Assembly: GCA_016936035.1 (NCBI GenBank)
Contig: JAFGPU010000175.1
Span: 1-15,271 of the forward strand
Source: Acidimicrobiales bacterium
GTDB taxonomy: Bacteria > Actinomycetota > Acidimicrobiia > Acidimicrobiales > VFJN01
DNA: 15,271 bases
Direction of reading: 5' to 3'
A program made the position numbers and the translations under genes. Positions 1 to 8,245 of this stretch are shown here, piece by piece. A model generated the notes under the pieces. That model was given only the letters and a program-made list of their open reading frames with translations. It made no database searches and was not told the DNA's origin. The stretch's first letter is position 1, and each line of letters begins with the position of its first letter.

Positions 1-357
1 AAGGCGGTGACGCGCCCCCACGGCCGCATCCTCGAGCGGGTCGGTGCCCACCACGTGGTCTTCCCGGAGCACGACATGGGCCGGCGGGTCGCCCACCTGG
101 TCACCGGGCGCATCCTCGACTGGTTCCAGCTCGACGAGAGCTTCGCGATGGTCGAGACCGAGGCTCCGGACGACCTGGTGGGCGTATCGCTGATGGACGC
201 GGGCGTCCGGGCCCGGTACGGGGTCACCGTCGTGTGCGTGAAGCCGGTGGGCGAGGCGTTCACCTACGCGACGCCGGACACGGTGCTGGCCGAGGGTGAT
301 GTGTTGGTGGTCGCCGGGCCGACCGAGCAGGCCGAGGCGTTCTCGCAGCTCGCGTGA
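1..357 (+). CDS. TrkA/KtrA-family potassium uptake regulator, C-terminal part (5' cut by window)
   Basis: The frame is open from the first base to a TGA at 355-357, so this is the end of a longer gene that starts upstream. The GTG at position 7 is probably internal. The first 45 or so residues resemble the end of an RCK/TrkA-N nucleotide-binding domain (an ILERVGAHHVVFPEHDMG stretch). The rest resembles a TrkA-C (RCK_C) ligand-binding domain, with a ryGVtvv strand and a late GDVLVVAG strand. Members of this family are cytoplasmic gating subunits of Trk/Ktr potassium channels and bind NAD(H)/ATP, and c-di-AMP in some Gram-positives. The partner channel is not in the window and may lie upstream. 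The gene ends 19 bases from a convergent gene. The family assignment is firm; the exact subtype is not. Confidence 0.85.
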   Translation, partial: KAVTRPHGRILERVGAHHVVFPEHDMGRRVAHLVTGRILDWFQLDESFAMVETEAPDDLVGVSLMDAGVRARYGVTVVCVKPVGEAFTYATPDTVLAEGDVLVVAGPTEQAEAFSQLA

Positions 358-376
358 CCGGGGGGCGCAGGCGGCG

Positions 377-682
377 TCAGTCGGGCCGGCCGGCCTGGCG
401 GTGCTGGACGGTGCGCCACTCGCCCATCGCCCGCAGCGCCAGCACCGCGACCACGGCCACACCACCCGCCCCGACGACGGCGCCGAACACCCCCGCGGCG
501 CCGGCGGCCACGCTGCAGTCGCCGTCGCACTGGAGGTCGACGAACGCCCAACCGATCAGCCCACCGCACAGTCCGGCGACGAGGATGGCCACGAACGCCA
601 CGATGCGGGCCCCCGTCGACGGGAGCGCGCTCGGGGCGTACTCGTCGGAGGGCGGGGGCGGGTCGGTGGGGGCCTCGGCCAT
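377..682 (-). CDS. Small two-helix membrane protein of unknown function
   Basis: This 101-residue protein is not one I recognise. The first 22 residues are Pro-rich and acidic, suggesting a flexible tail. Two hydrophobic segments follow at about 26-47 and 58-84, then a basic C-terminus. The positive-inside rule suggests both ends are cytoplasmic with a short outside loop. That loop carries two cysteines (C52 and C56, in QCDGDC) that could form a disulfide or bind metal. The ATG lies 9 bases downstream of a TACGAT hexamer and has no Shine-Dalgarno sequence, which suits a leaderless transcript. Its stop is 19 bases from the convergent TrkA-like gene. The opposite strand is also open here, but only this frame gives a sensible membrane protein. 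Confidence 0.72.
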   Translation of the reverse strand: MAEAPTDPPPPSDEYAPSALPSTGARIVAFVAILVAGLCGGLIGWAFVDLQCDGDCSVAAGAAGVFGAVVGAGGVAVVAVLALRAMGEWRTVQHRQAGRPD

Positions 683-691
683 GGCGCCGCC

Positions 692-697
692 ATCGTA
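692..697 (-). promoter_or_regulatory. Putative -10 element (TACGAT) for the small membrane protein
   Basis: Read on the minus strand, TACGAT fits the actinobacterial TANNNT -10 pattern and ends 9 bases before the ATG at 682. That places the predicted start of transcription at or next to the start codon. I see no convincing -35. Confidence 0.5.
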
Positions 698-745
698 GGG
701 TCGGCCGCACGTGGCCCGGAACTCGCGGGCGCGCGGCCCGGGCGC

Positions 746-1255
746 TCAGCCGCGTCGCAGCGCCGTCACCTGGCCGCCGGTGGCCCGCTCCAGGTCGTCC
801 GGGGTGAGCGCGAACACGTGGCGGGGCGTGCCGGCGGCGGCCCACACCACGTCGAAGGCGAGCAGGTCCTCGTCGATGAACGTCGCGAGCGCCCGGGGGT
901 GGGCGAACGGCGGCACACCGCCGATGGGGAAGCCGGTCGCCTCGCGCACGACGGCGGCATCGGCGCGCGCGACGACCGCCTCGGGGTCGCCGGTCGCCGC
1001 CGCCAGCCGGCGCTCGTCCAGCCGGTTGGGCCCGCTGACGAGAGCGACCACCACCTCGCCGCGCACCTCGAAGATCAGCGACTTGACGATCTGGCCGACG
1101 GACACGCCGATGGCGCGGGCCGCGTCCTCGGCCGTGCGGGTGCCCCCCGGGAACTCGCGGATCTCGATGTCGAGGCCCAGGGCCGCGGCGGCATCGGCGA
1201 CCGCGACGGCGTTGCGGTGGAGGGATCGCTGCTCGGGTGCGGGGGGCGAATCCAT
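746..1255 (-). CDS. YbaK/EbsC-family aminoacyl-tRNA deacylase
   Basis: This 169-residue protein matches the YbaK/ProX single-domain editing family, whose members hydrolyse mischarged tRNA (for example Cys- or Ala-tRNA-Pro) in the cytoplasm. Visible landmarks are the GVSVGQIVKSLIF segment with the conserved lysine at K58, a following VVVALVSGPNRLD strand and turn, and a TGFPIGGVPPFAHP segment at 107-120 that matches the family's glycine-rich substrate loop. The reading frame extends upstream, but that part would overlap the divergent Nudix gene and lacks family similarity. The ATG at 1253-1255 is therefore chosen. The substrate amino acid cannot be told from sequence alone. Confidence 0.88.
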   Translation of the reverse strand: MDSPPAPEQRSLHRNAVAVADAAAALGLDIEIREFPGGTRTAEDAARAIGVSVGQIVKSLIFEVRGEVVVALVSGPNRLDERRLAAATGDPEAVVARADAAVVREATGFPIGGVPPFAHPRALATFIDEDLLAFDVVWAAAGTPRHVFALTPDDLERATGGQVTALRRG

Positions 1256-1280
1256 CCGCCCACGGTGCCACACTGGGCCG

Positions 1281-1766
1281 ATGAGGCAGTGGCTGGTCGG
1301 CGGCGGTCTGATCCTGGGGGACGACGGTCTTCTGCTGGTGCGCAACCGGCGGCGCAACGGCGACCACGACTGGAGCCCGCCGGGCGGCGTGATCGACGAC
1401 GGCGAGACGCTGCTCGCCGGGCTCACCCGCGAGGTCACCGAGGAGACGGGCGTCGTCGTGACGCGCTGGCGAGGCCCCGTCTACGAGGTCGAGGTCGAGG
1501 CGCCGGGCCTCGGGTGGCACCTGCGGGTCGAGGCGCACGTCGCGGTCGACTTCGCCGGCGAGGTGCGCATCGACGACCCCGACGGCATCGTGGTCGACGC
1601 CGCGTTCGTCGATCCGGCGGCCTGCGGCGGGCACCTCGAGGGCTGCCACCCCTGGGTGAGCGAACCGCTGGGGGCCTGGCTCACCGAGCGCTGGCACCGG
1701 TCCCGACGGTTCCGCTACCGGGTCGACGGCGACGATCCGGCGCGGGCGCTCGTCACGCGGCGGTGA
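1281..1766 (+). CDS. Nudix hydrolase
   Basis: The 161-residue product carries a perfect Nudix box at residues 36-58: Gx5Ex7REVTEETGV, with the metal-binding glutamates E51, E54 and E55. Family members hydrolyse nucleoside diphosphates linked to another group, such as oxidised dNTPs, ADP-ribose or dinucleoside polyphosphates. The substrate cannot be assigned here. The ATG at 1281 sits directly before the first beta strand (WLVGGGLIL), and translating further upstream adds only unlike sequence. The start faces the YbaK-like gene across 25 bases. Downstream, dinB begins 31 bases after the stop, so the two may be cotranscribed. A sanitising Nudix enzyme beside a translesion polymerase would make sense functionally, but that is inference. 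Confidence 0.93.
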   Translation: MRQWLVGGGLILGDDGLLLVRNRRRNGDHDWSPPGGVIDDGETLLAGLTREVTEETGVVVTRWRGPVYEVEVEAPGLGWHLRVEAHVAVDFAGEVRIDDPDGIVVDAAFVDPAACGGHLEGCHPWVSEPLGAWLTERWHRSRRFRYRVDGDDPARALVTRR

Positions 1767-1797
1767 CCGCGCCGTGAGGGGATGGTGAGGCAGCACC

Positions 1798-3075
1798 GTG
1801 AGCGAGCCGTCCCGCACCATCCTCCACGTCGACATGGACGCGTTCTTCGTGTCGGTCGAACTGCTGCGTCGCCCCGGGCTGCGGGGCCGCCCGGTGGTGG
1901 TGGGCGGCACGGGCGCCCGTGGGGTCGTGGCGGCGGCCAGCTACGAGGCGCGCGCCTACGGGGTGTTCTCGGCCATGCCCAGCAGCCAGGCGCGACGTCT
2001 GTGCCCCGGCGCCGTGTTCCTGCCCGGTGACCACGCCCACTACGCCGAGGTGAGCGCCCGGGTCATGGCGATCTTCCTGGAGTTCACGCCGCTCGTCGAG
2101 CCGCTCAGCCTGGACGAGGCATTCCTCGACGTGTCGGGCGCCCGCCGCGCGCTCGGTGACGGCGTCGAGATCGCTCGCACCATCCGGCGGCGCGTGCTCG
2201 ACGGGGAGGGGCTCAGCTGCGCGGTCGGGATCGCTCCCTCGAAGATGCTCGCCAAGCTCGCGTCCGAGGCGGCCAAGCCGTCGGCCACGCCCACCGGCCC
2301 GGTCGAGGGCAGCGGCGTGCACGTGATCGCACCGGGTCAGGAGCAGGCGTTCCTTCGTCCGCTCCCCGCTCGGGCGCTGTGGGGCGTCGGACCGGCCACG
2401 CTGGCCAAGCTCGAACGCCTCGGGGTCCGCAGCGTGGGCGACATCGCGGACCTTCCCGAGGCCGCTCTCGTCGGGCTGCTCGGCCCCGGCCTCGGGCGCC
2501 ACCTCGGGCGCCTCGCCCGCGGCATCGACCTCCGACCCGTCGAGCCCGACCAGCGGGCCAAGTCGATCGGTCACGAGGAGACCTTCCCGACCGACCACCA
2601 CGACGTGGTCGCCCTCGGGCGCGAGGTGGTCCGCATGGCGGACGCGGTGGCGTGGCGGCTACGGCGCGCCGAGGTCGCCGCGCGCACGGTCACGCTCAAG
2701 GTCCGCTTCGGTGACTTCCGCACGATCACCCGGTCGGTCACGTTGGCGGCGCCGGTCGACGAGGCCCCGGCGCTGGCGCGGGCCGCCGGCGCCCTGCTGG
2801 CCGAGATCGACACGACGCCCGGTGTCCGCCTGCTCGGGATCACCGGGAGCGGGCTGGTCGAGGCGGGGGCTCGCCAGCTCAGCTTCGACGAGATCGGCGG
2901 GCCCGCCTGGCACGAGGCGAGCGGGGCGGTGGACGCCATCCGCGAGCGCTTCGGCGACCGGGCGATCGGCCCGGCCTCCGCGGTCGGCCAGCGCGGTCTG
3001 CGGGTCAAGCGGCGCGGGGACGCCCAGTGGGGCCCGGATGATCCGCCGGTGAACGGCGAGGGCCGAGAGCGATGA
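1798..3075 (+). CDS. dinB: DNA polymerase IV (Y-family translesion polymerase)
   Basis: The 425-residue protein is a complete Y-family polymerase. The catalytic acidic residues are visible as HVDMDAFF (D12, with steric-gate F17) and SLDEAF (D106, E107). The thumb helix-hairpin-helix region follows at about 195-235 (WGVGPATLAKL), then the little-finger domain. A QLSFD motif at 360-364 resembles the beta-clamp-binding peptide of DinB, and the closing region contains the usual RFGDRAIGPASAV stretch. DinB copies DNA past lesions with low fidelity and no proofreading. The GTG start at 1798 is supported by GGTGAGG at 1784-1790, seven bases upstream. A basic, Pro-rich tail of about 25 residues follows the family core. 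No SOS box is visible in front of this gene or the Nudix gene. Confidence 0.96.
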   Translation: MSEPSRTILHVDMDAFFVSVELLRRPGLRGRPVVVGGTGARGVVAAASYEARAYGVFSAMPSSQARRLCPGAVFLPGDHAHYAEVSARVMAIFLEFTPLVEPLSLDEAFLDVSGARRALGDGVEIARTIRRRVLDGEGLSCAVGIAPSKMLAKLASEAAKPSATPTGPVEGSGVHVIAPGQEQAFLRPLPARALWGVGPATLAKLERLGVRSVGDIADLPEAALVGLLGPGLGRHLGRLARGIDLRPVEPDQRAKSIGHEETFPTDHHDVVALGREVVRMADAVAWRLRRAEVAARTVTLKVRFGDFRTITRSVTLAAPVDEAPALARAAGALLAEIDTTPGVRLLGITGSGLVEAGARQLSFDEIGGPAWHEASGAVDAIRERFGDRAIGPASAVGQRGLRVKRRGDAQWGPDDPPVNGEGRER

Positions 3076-3097
3076 CGATTTCTTCGGCGTTCACGCG

Positions 3098-3126
3098 TTG
3101 TCGTTTGCCCGACCCTGTGGAACACT
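3098..3126 (+). promoter_or_regulatory. Putative promoter of the DUF3040 gene, overlapped by a LexA-like half-palindrome
   Basis: TTGTCG at 3098-3103 and AACACT at 3121-3126 are 17 bases apart. The -35 hexamer is identical to the one proposed for mraZ, which supports both calls. The -10 keeps only the A and final T of TANNNT. GAAC-N4-GTTG at 3120-3131 overlaps the -10 and is one base from the actinobacterial LexA core GAAC-N4-GTTC. Predicted transcription starts about 35 bases upstream of the GTG. Confidence 0.4.
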
Positions 3127-3168
3127 TGTTGCGTACCGGTTCGGTCAGCCGGGCGACAAGGGGTTGAG

Positions 3169-3564
3169 GTGCCGCTTTCCGAGGACGAGGAACGCATCCT
3201 CCAGGAGATCGCACAGCGCTTCTACGAGGATGACCCGACGTTTGCCCGTGAGGTCAGCGAGACCACGCTGTACCGGCACACCGTCCGTCGCATGAAGTGG
3301 TCCGTCGTCGGCCTCGTGCTCGGCGCGGTGTTCCTCGTCGCCACCTTGGCGATCTCGTACCTGCTGTCGTTCGCCGGCTTCCTGGTCATGCTGGCCAGCG
3401 CGCTGGTGTTCGAGCGCAACCTGCGCAAGCTGGGGCGAGCGGGGCTCGACCAGCTGTCGCGCTCGGTGCGCGCCAACGGGCTGCGCGAGGCCCTGGGCGG
3501 CGCAGGCCGACGGGTCCGCGACCGGTTCAACCGCGACGACGAGCCCGACGCCGACGACGAGTAG
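3169..3564 (+). CDS. DUF3040 membrane protein
   Basis: The 131-residue protein has the DUF3040 pattern. It opens with an acidic PLSEDEERILQEIAQRF segment, then two adjacent hydrophobic helices at about 44-64 and 65-83, then a charged cytoplasmic tail ending in an Asp/Glu-rich stretch. The family is confined to Actinobacteria as far as I know and commonly lies near dinB or the division cluster; its function is unknown. The GTG start at 3169 is preceded by AAGGGG at 3158-3163, a good ribosome-binding site. A separate promoter is likely in the 93 bases after dinB. The gene is convergent with the transglutaminase-like gene, 61 bases away. Confidence 0.9.
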   Translation: MPLSEDEERILQEIAQRFYEDDPTFAREVSETTLYRHTVRRMKWSVVGLVLGAVFLVATLAISYLLSFAGFLVMLASALVFERNLRKLGRAGLDQLSRSVRANGLREALGGAGRRVRDRFNRDDEPDADDE

Positions 3565-3625
3565 TCGAGCCGTCGCCGGCCGGCCGCCGATGTGGGGGCG
3601 TCGGGTGGGCGTTCGCAGGACCGAC

Positions 3626-5953
3626 TCACACCGGGCGGCTGACCACCTCGCCCTGGTGGGCGATCCGACGCTCGCGCCGGGTGCCGGACAGGCGGCGGAT
3701 GTCGAAGTAGCTCAGCGCCCGGCGCAGCCACGACCGCCGGTGACGCACCTCCGTGATGATGGCCGCCCAGGCCCGCTCCGCGTTCTCGAGGTCGTCGGCT
3801 GACGGCAGCGCGTCCGCATAGGCGATCGCCTCCATCGTGCGCGCCAGCCGCTGGATGTCGTCTGCGGCTGCCGGCACCTCCGTCGCGAGCACGTCCGCCA
3901 TCTCCGCGATCGTCAGGTGGTCCGGCAGCGGGACGTCGGCGGCGATGGCCTGCTCGACGTTGCTCCGCCACGCGTACCGGATCCGGGCTTCGACGCTGCG
4001 TGCCCTGCGCCGCCGCACGACCTGCTGGGCGACGATCGCGAGGGGCACGAGGACGATGTACGCGAGCAGCATGCCGCCCAGAGGGGGCGCCGCGTCGCGG
4101 ATCGGCTCGGGCACCGTGGGGCTGTCGGGTGTCGTCGGCGGGGGACCCGCGAGCGCGCCGTCGCCCAGCTCACCCTGGGGTCTCCGCTGCCCGTCCGCGC
4201 TGCCGGGCCCGGCCGGCACGCCGCCGTCGCTGCGCCCGGCCGGGTCGTCGCGGCCGGGGTCGGGGCTGCCACCGTTCGACGTGTCCTGGTCGGGGGCGAT
4301 GCCGAGCCAGTCGCCGGCGCCGGGCGGCCCCCGTCCGGGCGTCGGCTCGAACGGCACCCACCCGTACTCGCCCAGGAAAACCTCCGGCCACGCGTGGGCG
4401 TGCCCGCCCCGCACCCGGTACAGCGTGGGGTCGTTGGGGTCCTGGACGCCCGAGGTGAAGCCGATGGCCACCCTCGACGGCAGGCCGACCGCGCGGGCCA
4501 TCGCCGCGAACGACGCCGAGAACTGCTCGCAGTAGCCCCGCTGGGTCTGGAACAGGAACTCGACCAGCGCGTTCTCGCCGTGACCGGGGCCCACCGTGGC
4601 GTCGTAGGTGAAGGTGCGCAGGTGGTCCTGGAGCGCACGGGCCATGTCGTAGGTGGTGCCAGCGTCGCGGACGATGCGACGGGCCGCGTCCTCGACCTCG
4701 GCCGGGAAGTCGTCGGGCAGCGGCAGGTAGGTGTCGGCGATGTCGTCGGGGACCTCGGGCGAGGCGGTGCGCAGCTCGTCGTCGCTCCAGTTGGGGAGCT
4801 GCGAGGTGACCTCGTAGGTGAAGCCGTCCGAGCTGTCGACCTCGCGATCGACCATGAGCGTGCTCGACCGGGGGTCGAAGTCGGTCGGCTGGTCGTCGCC
4901 GGTGTCGACCGCGACGGGCTCGTACGCGGCGGGCAGCCATACCGACCCGAGCGCCTCGATGGTGATGGTCTGGGTGACGGTGCGGCTCTCGACGGCCGCA
5001 TCGAACGACCGGGGCAGGTCGCCCACGGCGTCGTCGGTGCTGTAGGACGACCGCCAGATCTCGCCGTCGAAGCTGTCGAGCGAGGTCAGCCGCCAGTACG
5101 ACGGCTGGTCGCTGCGCACGTTGAAGACCTCGATGTCGGGCTGGTCGACGAGCTGCGTCTCCAGCTGCACGATGGGGCTGAGCACGACCCGCGTCGGCTC
5201 GTCCTTGTTGAGGTCGCGCCAGGCGACCACGGCCTCGGCATCGGCGCCCGGCAGGTTGGGCCCGGCGACGGTGCCGGCCACCACGGCCACGCCGACGATG
5301 GTGGCGCCGGTGCTCACGAGCGACCACCGCCCGTGCACCCGGTGCCCGCCGGCCCAACGGGTGGTGCTCTCCTGGTGCGCCGTGCGGTGCAGGAGCACGT
5401 ACAGCAGCGCGGCCGCCGAGAACACCGCCGCGCTCGCCACCGGGCTGCCGGCGCCCCCCAGGGCGGCGGCGAAGACGAACAGCGTCGCCGCCGGCAGGAG
5501 GGCTTCGAAGGTGGCCGCCAGCCGGAACGCCGCCCAGTCGGCCACGAAGGCGAGCACCCAGACGGCGCCCGCGGTCGTGGCGATGAAGCCGTTCTCGACC
5601 GGTGCCGGCGCCCGCACGTCGCCGAACAGGGTCCACGCCGTGCTGATGTCGTCGCCCAGCACGCTGAACGTGTCACCGGTGGGGAGCAGCCAGGCGGTGG
5701 TCTCGGGAAAGCGCGTCCAGCTGATGACCAGGACCGCCAGCGCGGCCGTGACGAGGGCCGCCGGTAGTGTGGGCAGCCCGGCGCGCCGGAGGACGGCGAC
5801 CGTGAGGTGCGCCGCGATGGCCTGCAGGACCACCGGCCACCAGTAGGAGCCGTCCTCGAACAACCGGTGCATGCCGACGAGCGCCGCGACGGTCACCAGC
5901 CAGAGGGCGATCTCGTTGACAGCGAGCAGGCCGCCACGCCGCTGGGCCGTCAT
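3626..5953 (-). CDS. Multi-pass transglutaminase-like protein (DUF3488/TgpA type)
   Basis: This 775-residue protein has six or seven hydrophobic helices in residues 10-232, a large outside region at about 233-620, one further helix at 625-646 and a cytoplasmic C-terminal domain of about 130 residues resembling DUF4129. The transglutaminase-like core is in the outside region: C475 in QRGYCEQFS, H520 in HAHAWPEV, and E536 in PFEPTPG where the third catalytic residue is expected. Glu rather than Asp there is common in actinobacterial relatives. A Gly/Pro/Asp-rich linker at about 540-620 joins the core to the last helix. The ATG overlaps the TGA of the DUF58 gene (ATGA), indicating translational coupling. 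Family members are thought to act on envelope proteins or peptides; the substrate here is unknown. Confidence 0.92.
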   Translation of the reverse strand: MTAQRRGGLLAVNEIALWLVTVAALVGMHRLFEDGSYWWPVVLQAIAAHLTVAVLRRAGLPTLPAALVTAALAVLVISWTRFPETTAWLLPTGDTFSVLGDDISTAWTLFGDVRAPAPVENGFIATTAGAVWVLAFVADWAAFRLAATFEALLPAATLFVFAAALGGAGSPVASAAVFSAAALLYVLLHRTAHQESTTRWAGGHRVHGRWSLVSTGATIVGVAVVAGTVAGPNLPGADAEAVVAWRDLNKDEPTRVVLSPIVQLETQLVDQPDIEVFNVRSDQPSYWRLTSLDSFDGEIWRSSYSTDDAVGDLPRSFDAAVESRTVTQTITIEALGSVWLPAAYEPVAVDTGDDQPTDFDPRSSTLMVDREVDSSDGFTYEVTSQLPNWSDDELRTASPEVPDDIADTYLPLPDDFPAEVEDAARRIVRDAGTTYDMARALQDHLRTFTYDATVGPGHGENALVEFLFQTQRGYCEQFSASFAAMARAVGLPSRVAIGFTSGVQDPNDPTLYRVRGGHAHAWPEVFLGEYGWVPFEPTPGRGPPGAGDWLGIAPDQDTSNGGSPDPGRDDPAGRSDGGVPAGPGSADGQRRPQGELGDGALAGPPPTTPDSPTVPEPIRDAAPPLGGMLLAYIVLVPLAIVAQQVVRRRRARSVEARIRYAWRSNVEQAIAADVPLPDHLTIAEMADVLATEVPAAADDIQRLARTMEAIAYADALPSADDLENAERAWAAIITEVRHRRSWLRRALSYFDIRRLSGTRRERRIAHQGEVVSRPV

Positions 5954-7143
5954 CGGACACCACCGCCGACCGGGCGGGAGGTCAGGGACGGCAGCGTGCT
6001 GTTCCACGCCGTGGGGAAGGGGCGGTCGGCGGTCACGCTGATGAGGGGCGTGGTCGTGCTCGGCGGCGGCGCGCCGCCCTCCCGCCCGGACGGGTCGACC
6101 TGCACGACGATCACCAGACCGAAACGTTGGGACAGGCGGCCGATGGACGCGAGCTCGTCGGGGACGGTCTGGCCGACGACCACGACGAGCGCGCCCTGGC
6201 CGTCGCGGCGCACCAGGTCGATCGTCCCCCGCAGGCTGGCGCCGCCGGTCGACTCGACGACCGCGAGGTGCTCGAGCAGCGCGCGGGTGTGCGCGCTGCC
6301 GGACCCGAACCCGGAGTCGGCGCCGTCGGTCGTGACCAGGCGCACCAGGTCGCGCCGGGCGGCGTTGGCGGTGACGACGCTGGCGGCGGCCGACACGGCA
6401 CGCTCGAACGACTCGGGCACGTGCCCGGCTCGCCGGACGTCGAGCAGGACGGTCGTGCGCCCCTGCCACGGCTGCTCCTGCTGGCGCACCAGCAGCTCGT
6501 CGTGACGGGCGGTCGACCGCCAGTGGATGCGGCGCAGGTCGTCGCCGACCACGTAGGGGCGGAGGGCGTAGAAGTCGTCGCCGGTGCGGCCGAGTGCCTG
6601 GGGATGGAGCGCTCCCGCCATCGGGTCGTTGCTCGTGGTGAAGGGGACCGGACGCACGTCGTCGACGTGGGGGTAGACGGTCACGTCGACGCGGGGCGCC
6701 GCGGTCGTGCCCGCCTGCACGAGCCCGAAGGGATCCGTGACCACCACCCGCAGCGGCCCGACGCCGACGACGCCCCGCCGACCGGTCGGGAGGCGGTAGG
6801 TCGCCACCGAGGCCTCGTGGTGGTTGAGCGGCGGGACGAGGACCTCGGCGCCCGCGGTGCCGGTGACGGCGTCGCGCAGGCGCAGCACGGGCGTGTCGTG
6901 GCCACGGAGGTTGCGGACGTGGACGTCGACGCGACTGGTGTGGCCGACGTGCACGTGCGCAGGGTGCACGGTGCGGTCGACCTGGAGGTCGAGCCGGGTC
7001 AGGCGCACGTACAGCACCGCGACGGCGACGAGGCCCAGCGCGACGGCCCCGAAGACGTAGAGCTCGCCGATGCCCAGGAGGCGGGCGACGACCAGGAGGG
7101 CCAGGCCGCCCCACAGGCACAGCCACCCCGGGCGCGTCAGCAT
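5950..7143 (-). CDS. DUF58 domain membrane protein
   Basis: The 397-residue protein starts with two hydrophobic helices (about 6-24 and 27-46), followed by a beta-rich region. The DUF58 signature is at 188-213: GDDFYALRPYVVGDDLRR followed by IHWRSTAR. The rest resembles a von Willebrand A-like fold, with TTVLLDVRR as the likely first strand. DUF58 proteins are regularly encoded with MoxR ATPases and are thought to be their membrane partners. The ATG at 7143 is 32 bases after the moxR stop. No strong ribosome-binding site is visible, so a CTG overlapping that stop in the same frame is a less likely alternative. Longer upstream extensions of the open frame run through moxR on the same strand and are artefacts. 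Confidence 0.92.
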   Translation of the reverse strand: MLTRPGWLCLWGGLALLVVARLLGIGELYVFGAVALGLVAVAVLYVRLTRLDLQVDRTVHPAHVHVGHTSRVDVHVRNLRGHDTPVLRLRDAVTGTAGAEVLVPPLNHHEASVATYRLPTGRRGVVGVGPLRVVVTDPFGLVQAGTTAAPRVDVTVYPHVDDVRPVPFTTSNDPMAGALHPQALGRTGDDFYALRPYVVGDDLRRIHWRSTARHDELLVRQQEQPWQGRTTVLLDVRRAGHVPESFERAVSAAASVVTANAARRDLVRLVTTDGADSGFGSGSAHTRALLEHLAVVESTGGASLRGTIDLVRRDGQGALVVVVGQTVPDELASIGRLSQRFGLVIVVQVDPSGREGGAPPPSTTTPLISVTADRPFPTAWNSTLPSLTSRPVGGGVR

Positions 7144-7175
7144 CGCAGGCTCGGGCGCCGGCTGTGCCGTGGCAC

Positions 7176-8147
<972 letters not shown>

Positions 8148-8185
8148 AGCGTCGGTCTCCCTCTGTCGTCGGGGTGAGCCAGGCC

Positions 8186-8191
8186 AGGTTA
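8186..8191 (-). promoter_or_regulatory. Putative -10 element (TAACCT) of the moxR operon
   Basis: TAACCT on the minus strand fits TANNNT and is preceded by GCG. It predicts transcription starting near 8179 and a leader of about 32 bases that includes the AGAGGGAGA ribosome-binding site. No clear -35 is visible. Confidence 0.5.
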
Positions 8192-8230
8192 CGCGCTCCG
8201 CACCGGTCCCCGTCCCGCACCCGTCCCCGG

Positions 8231-8236
8231 TAGCGT
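8231..8236 (+). promoter_or_regulatory. Putative -10 element (TAGCGT) of the ROK gene, leaderless
   Basis: TAGCGT ends 9 bases before the GTG at 8246, and no Shine-Dalgarno sequence lies between. The same hexamer appears 7 bases before the HNH gene start at 9518, so the pattern recurs locally. Confidence 0.55.
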
Positions 8237-8245
8237 CCCCGTCTC

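Noticed and set aside
264..1910. Long minus-strand open frame (548 codons) across the TrkA-like to dinB region
   Set aside because: It overlaps several recognised genes on both strands and reads as low-complexity Arg/Pro/Gly, typical of a GC-rich shadow frame.
3119..3141. ECF sigma (SigR/SigH-like) promoter GGAAC...GTT upstream of DUF3040
   Set aside because: The spacing is 15 bases, shorter than the roughly 17-19 expected, and a SigA-type reading fits better.
3575..3584. GCCGGCCGGC palindrome between the convergent DUF3040 and transglutaminase-like genes, as a bidirectional terminator
   Set aside because: Too short to leave a loop, no T-tract, and such palindromes are common at this GC content.
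3917..5767. 616-codon plus-strand frame opposite the transglutaminase-like gene
   Set aside because: Mirror frame of a well-supported gene; its composition shows no domain or motif.
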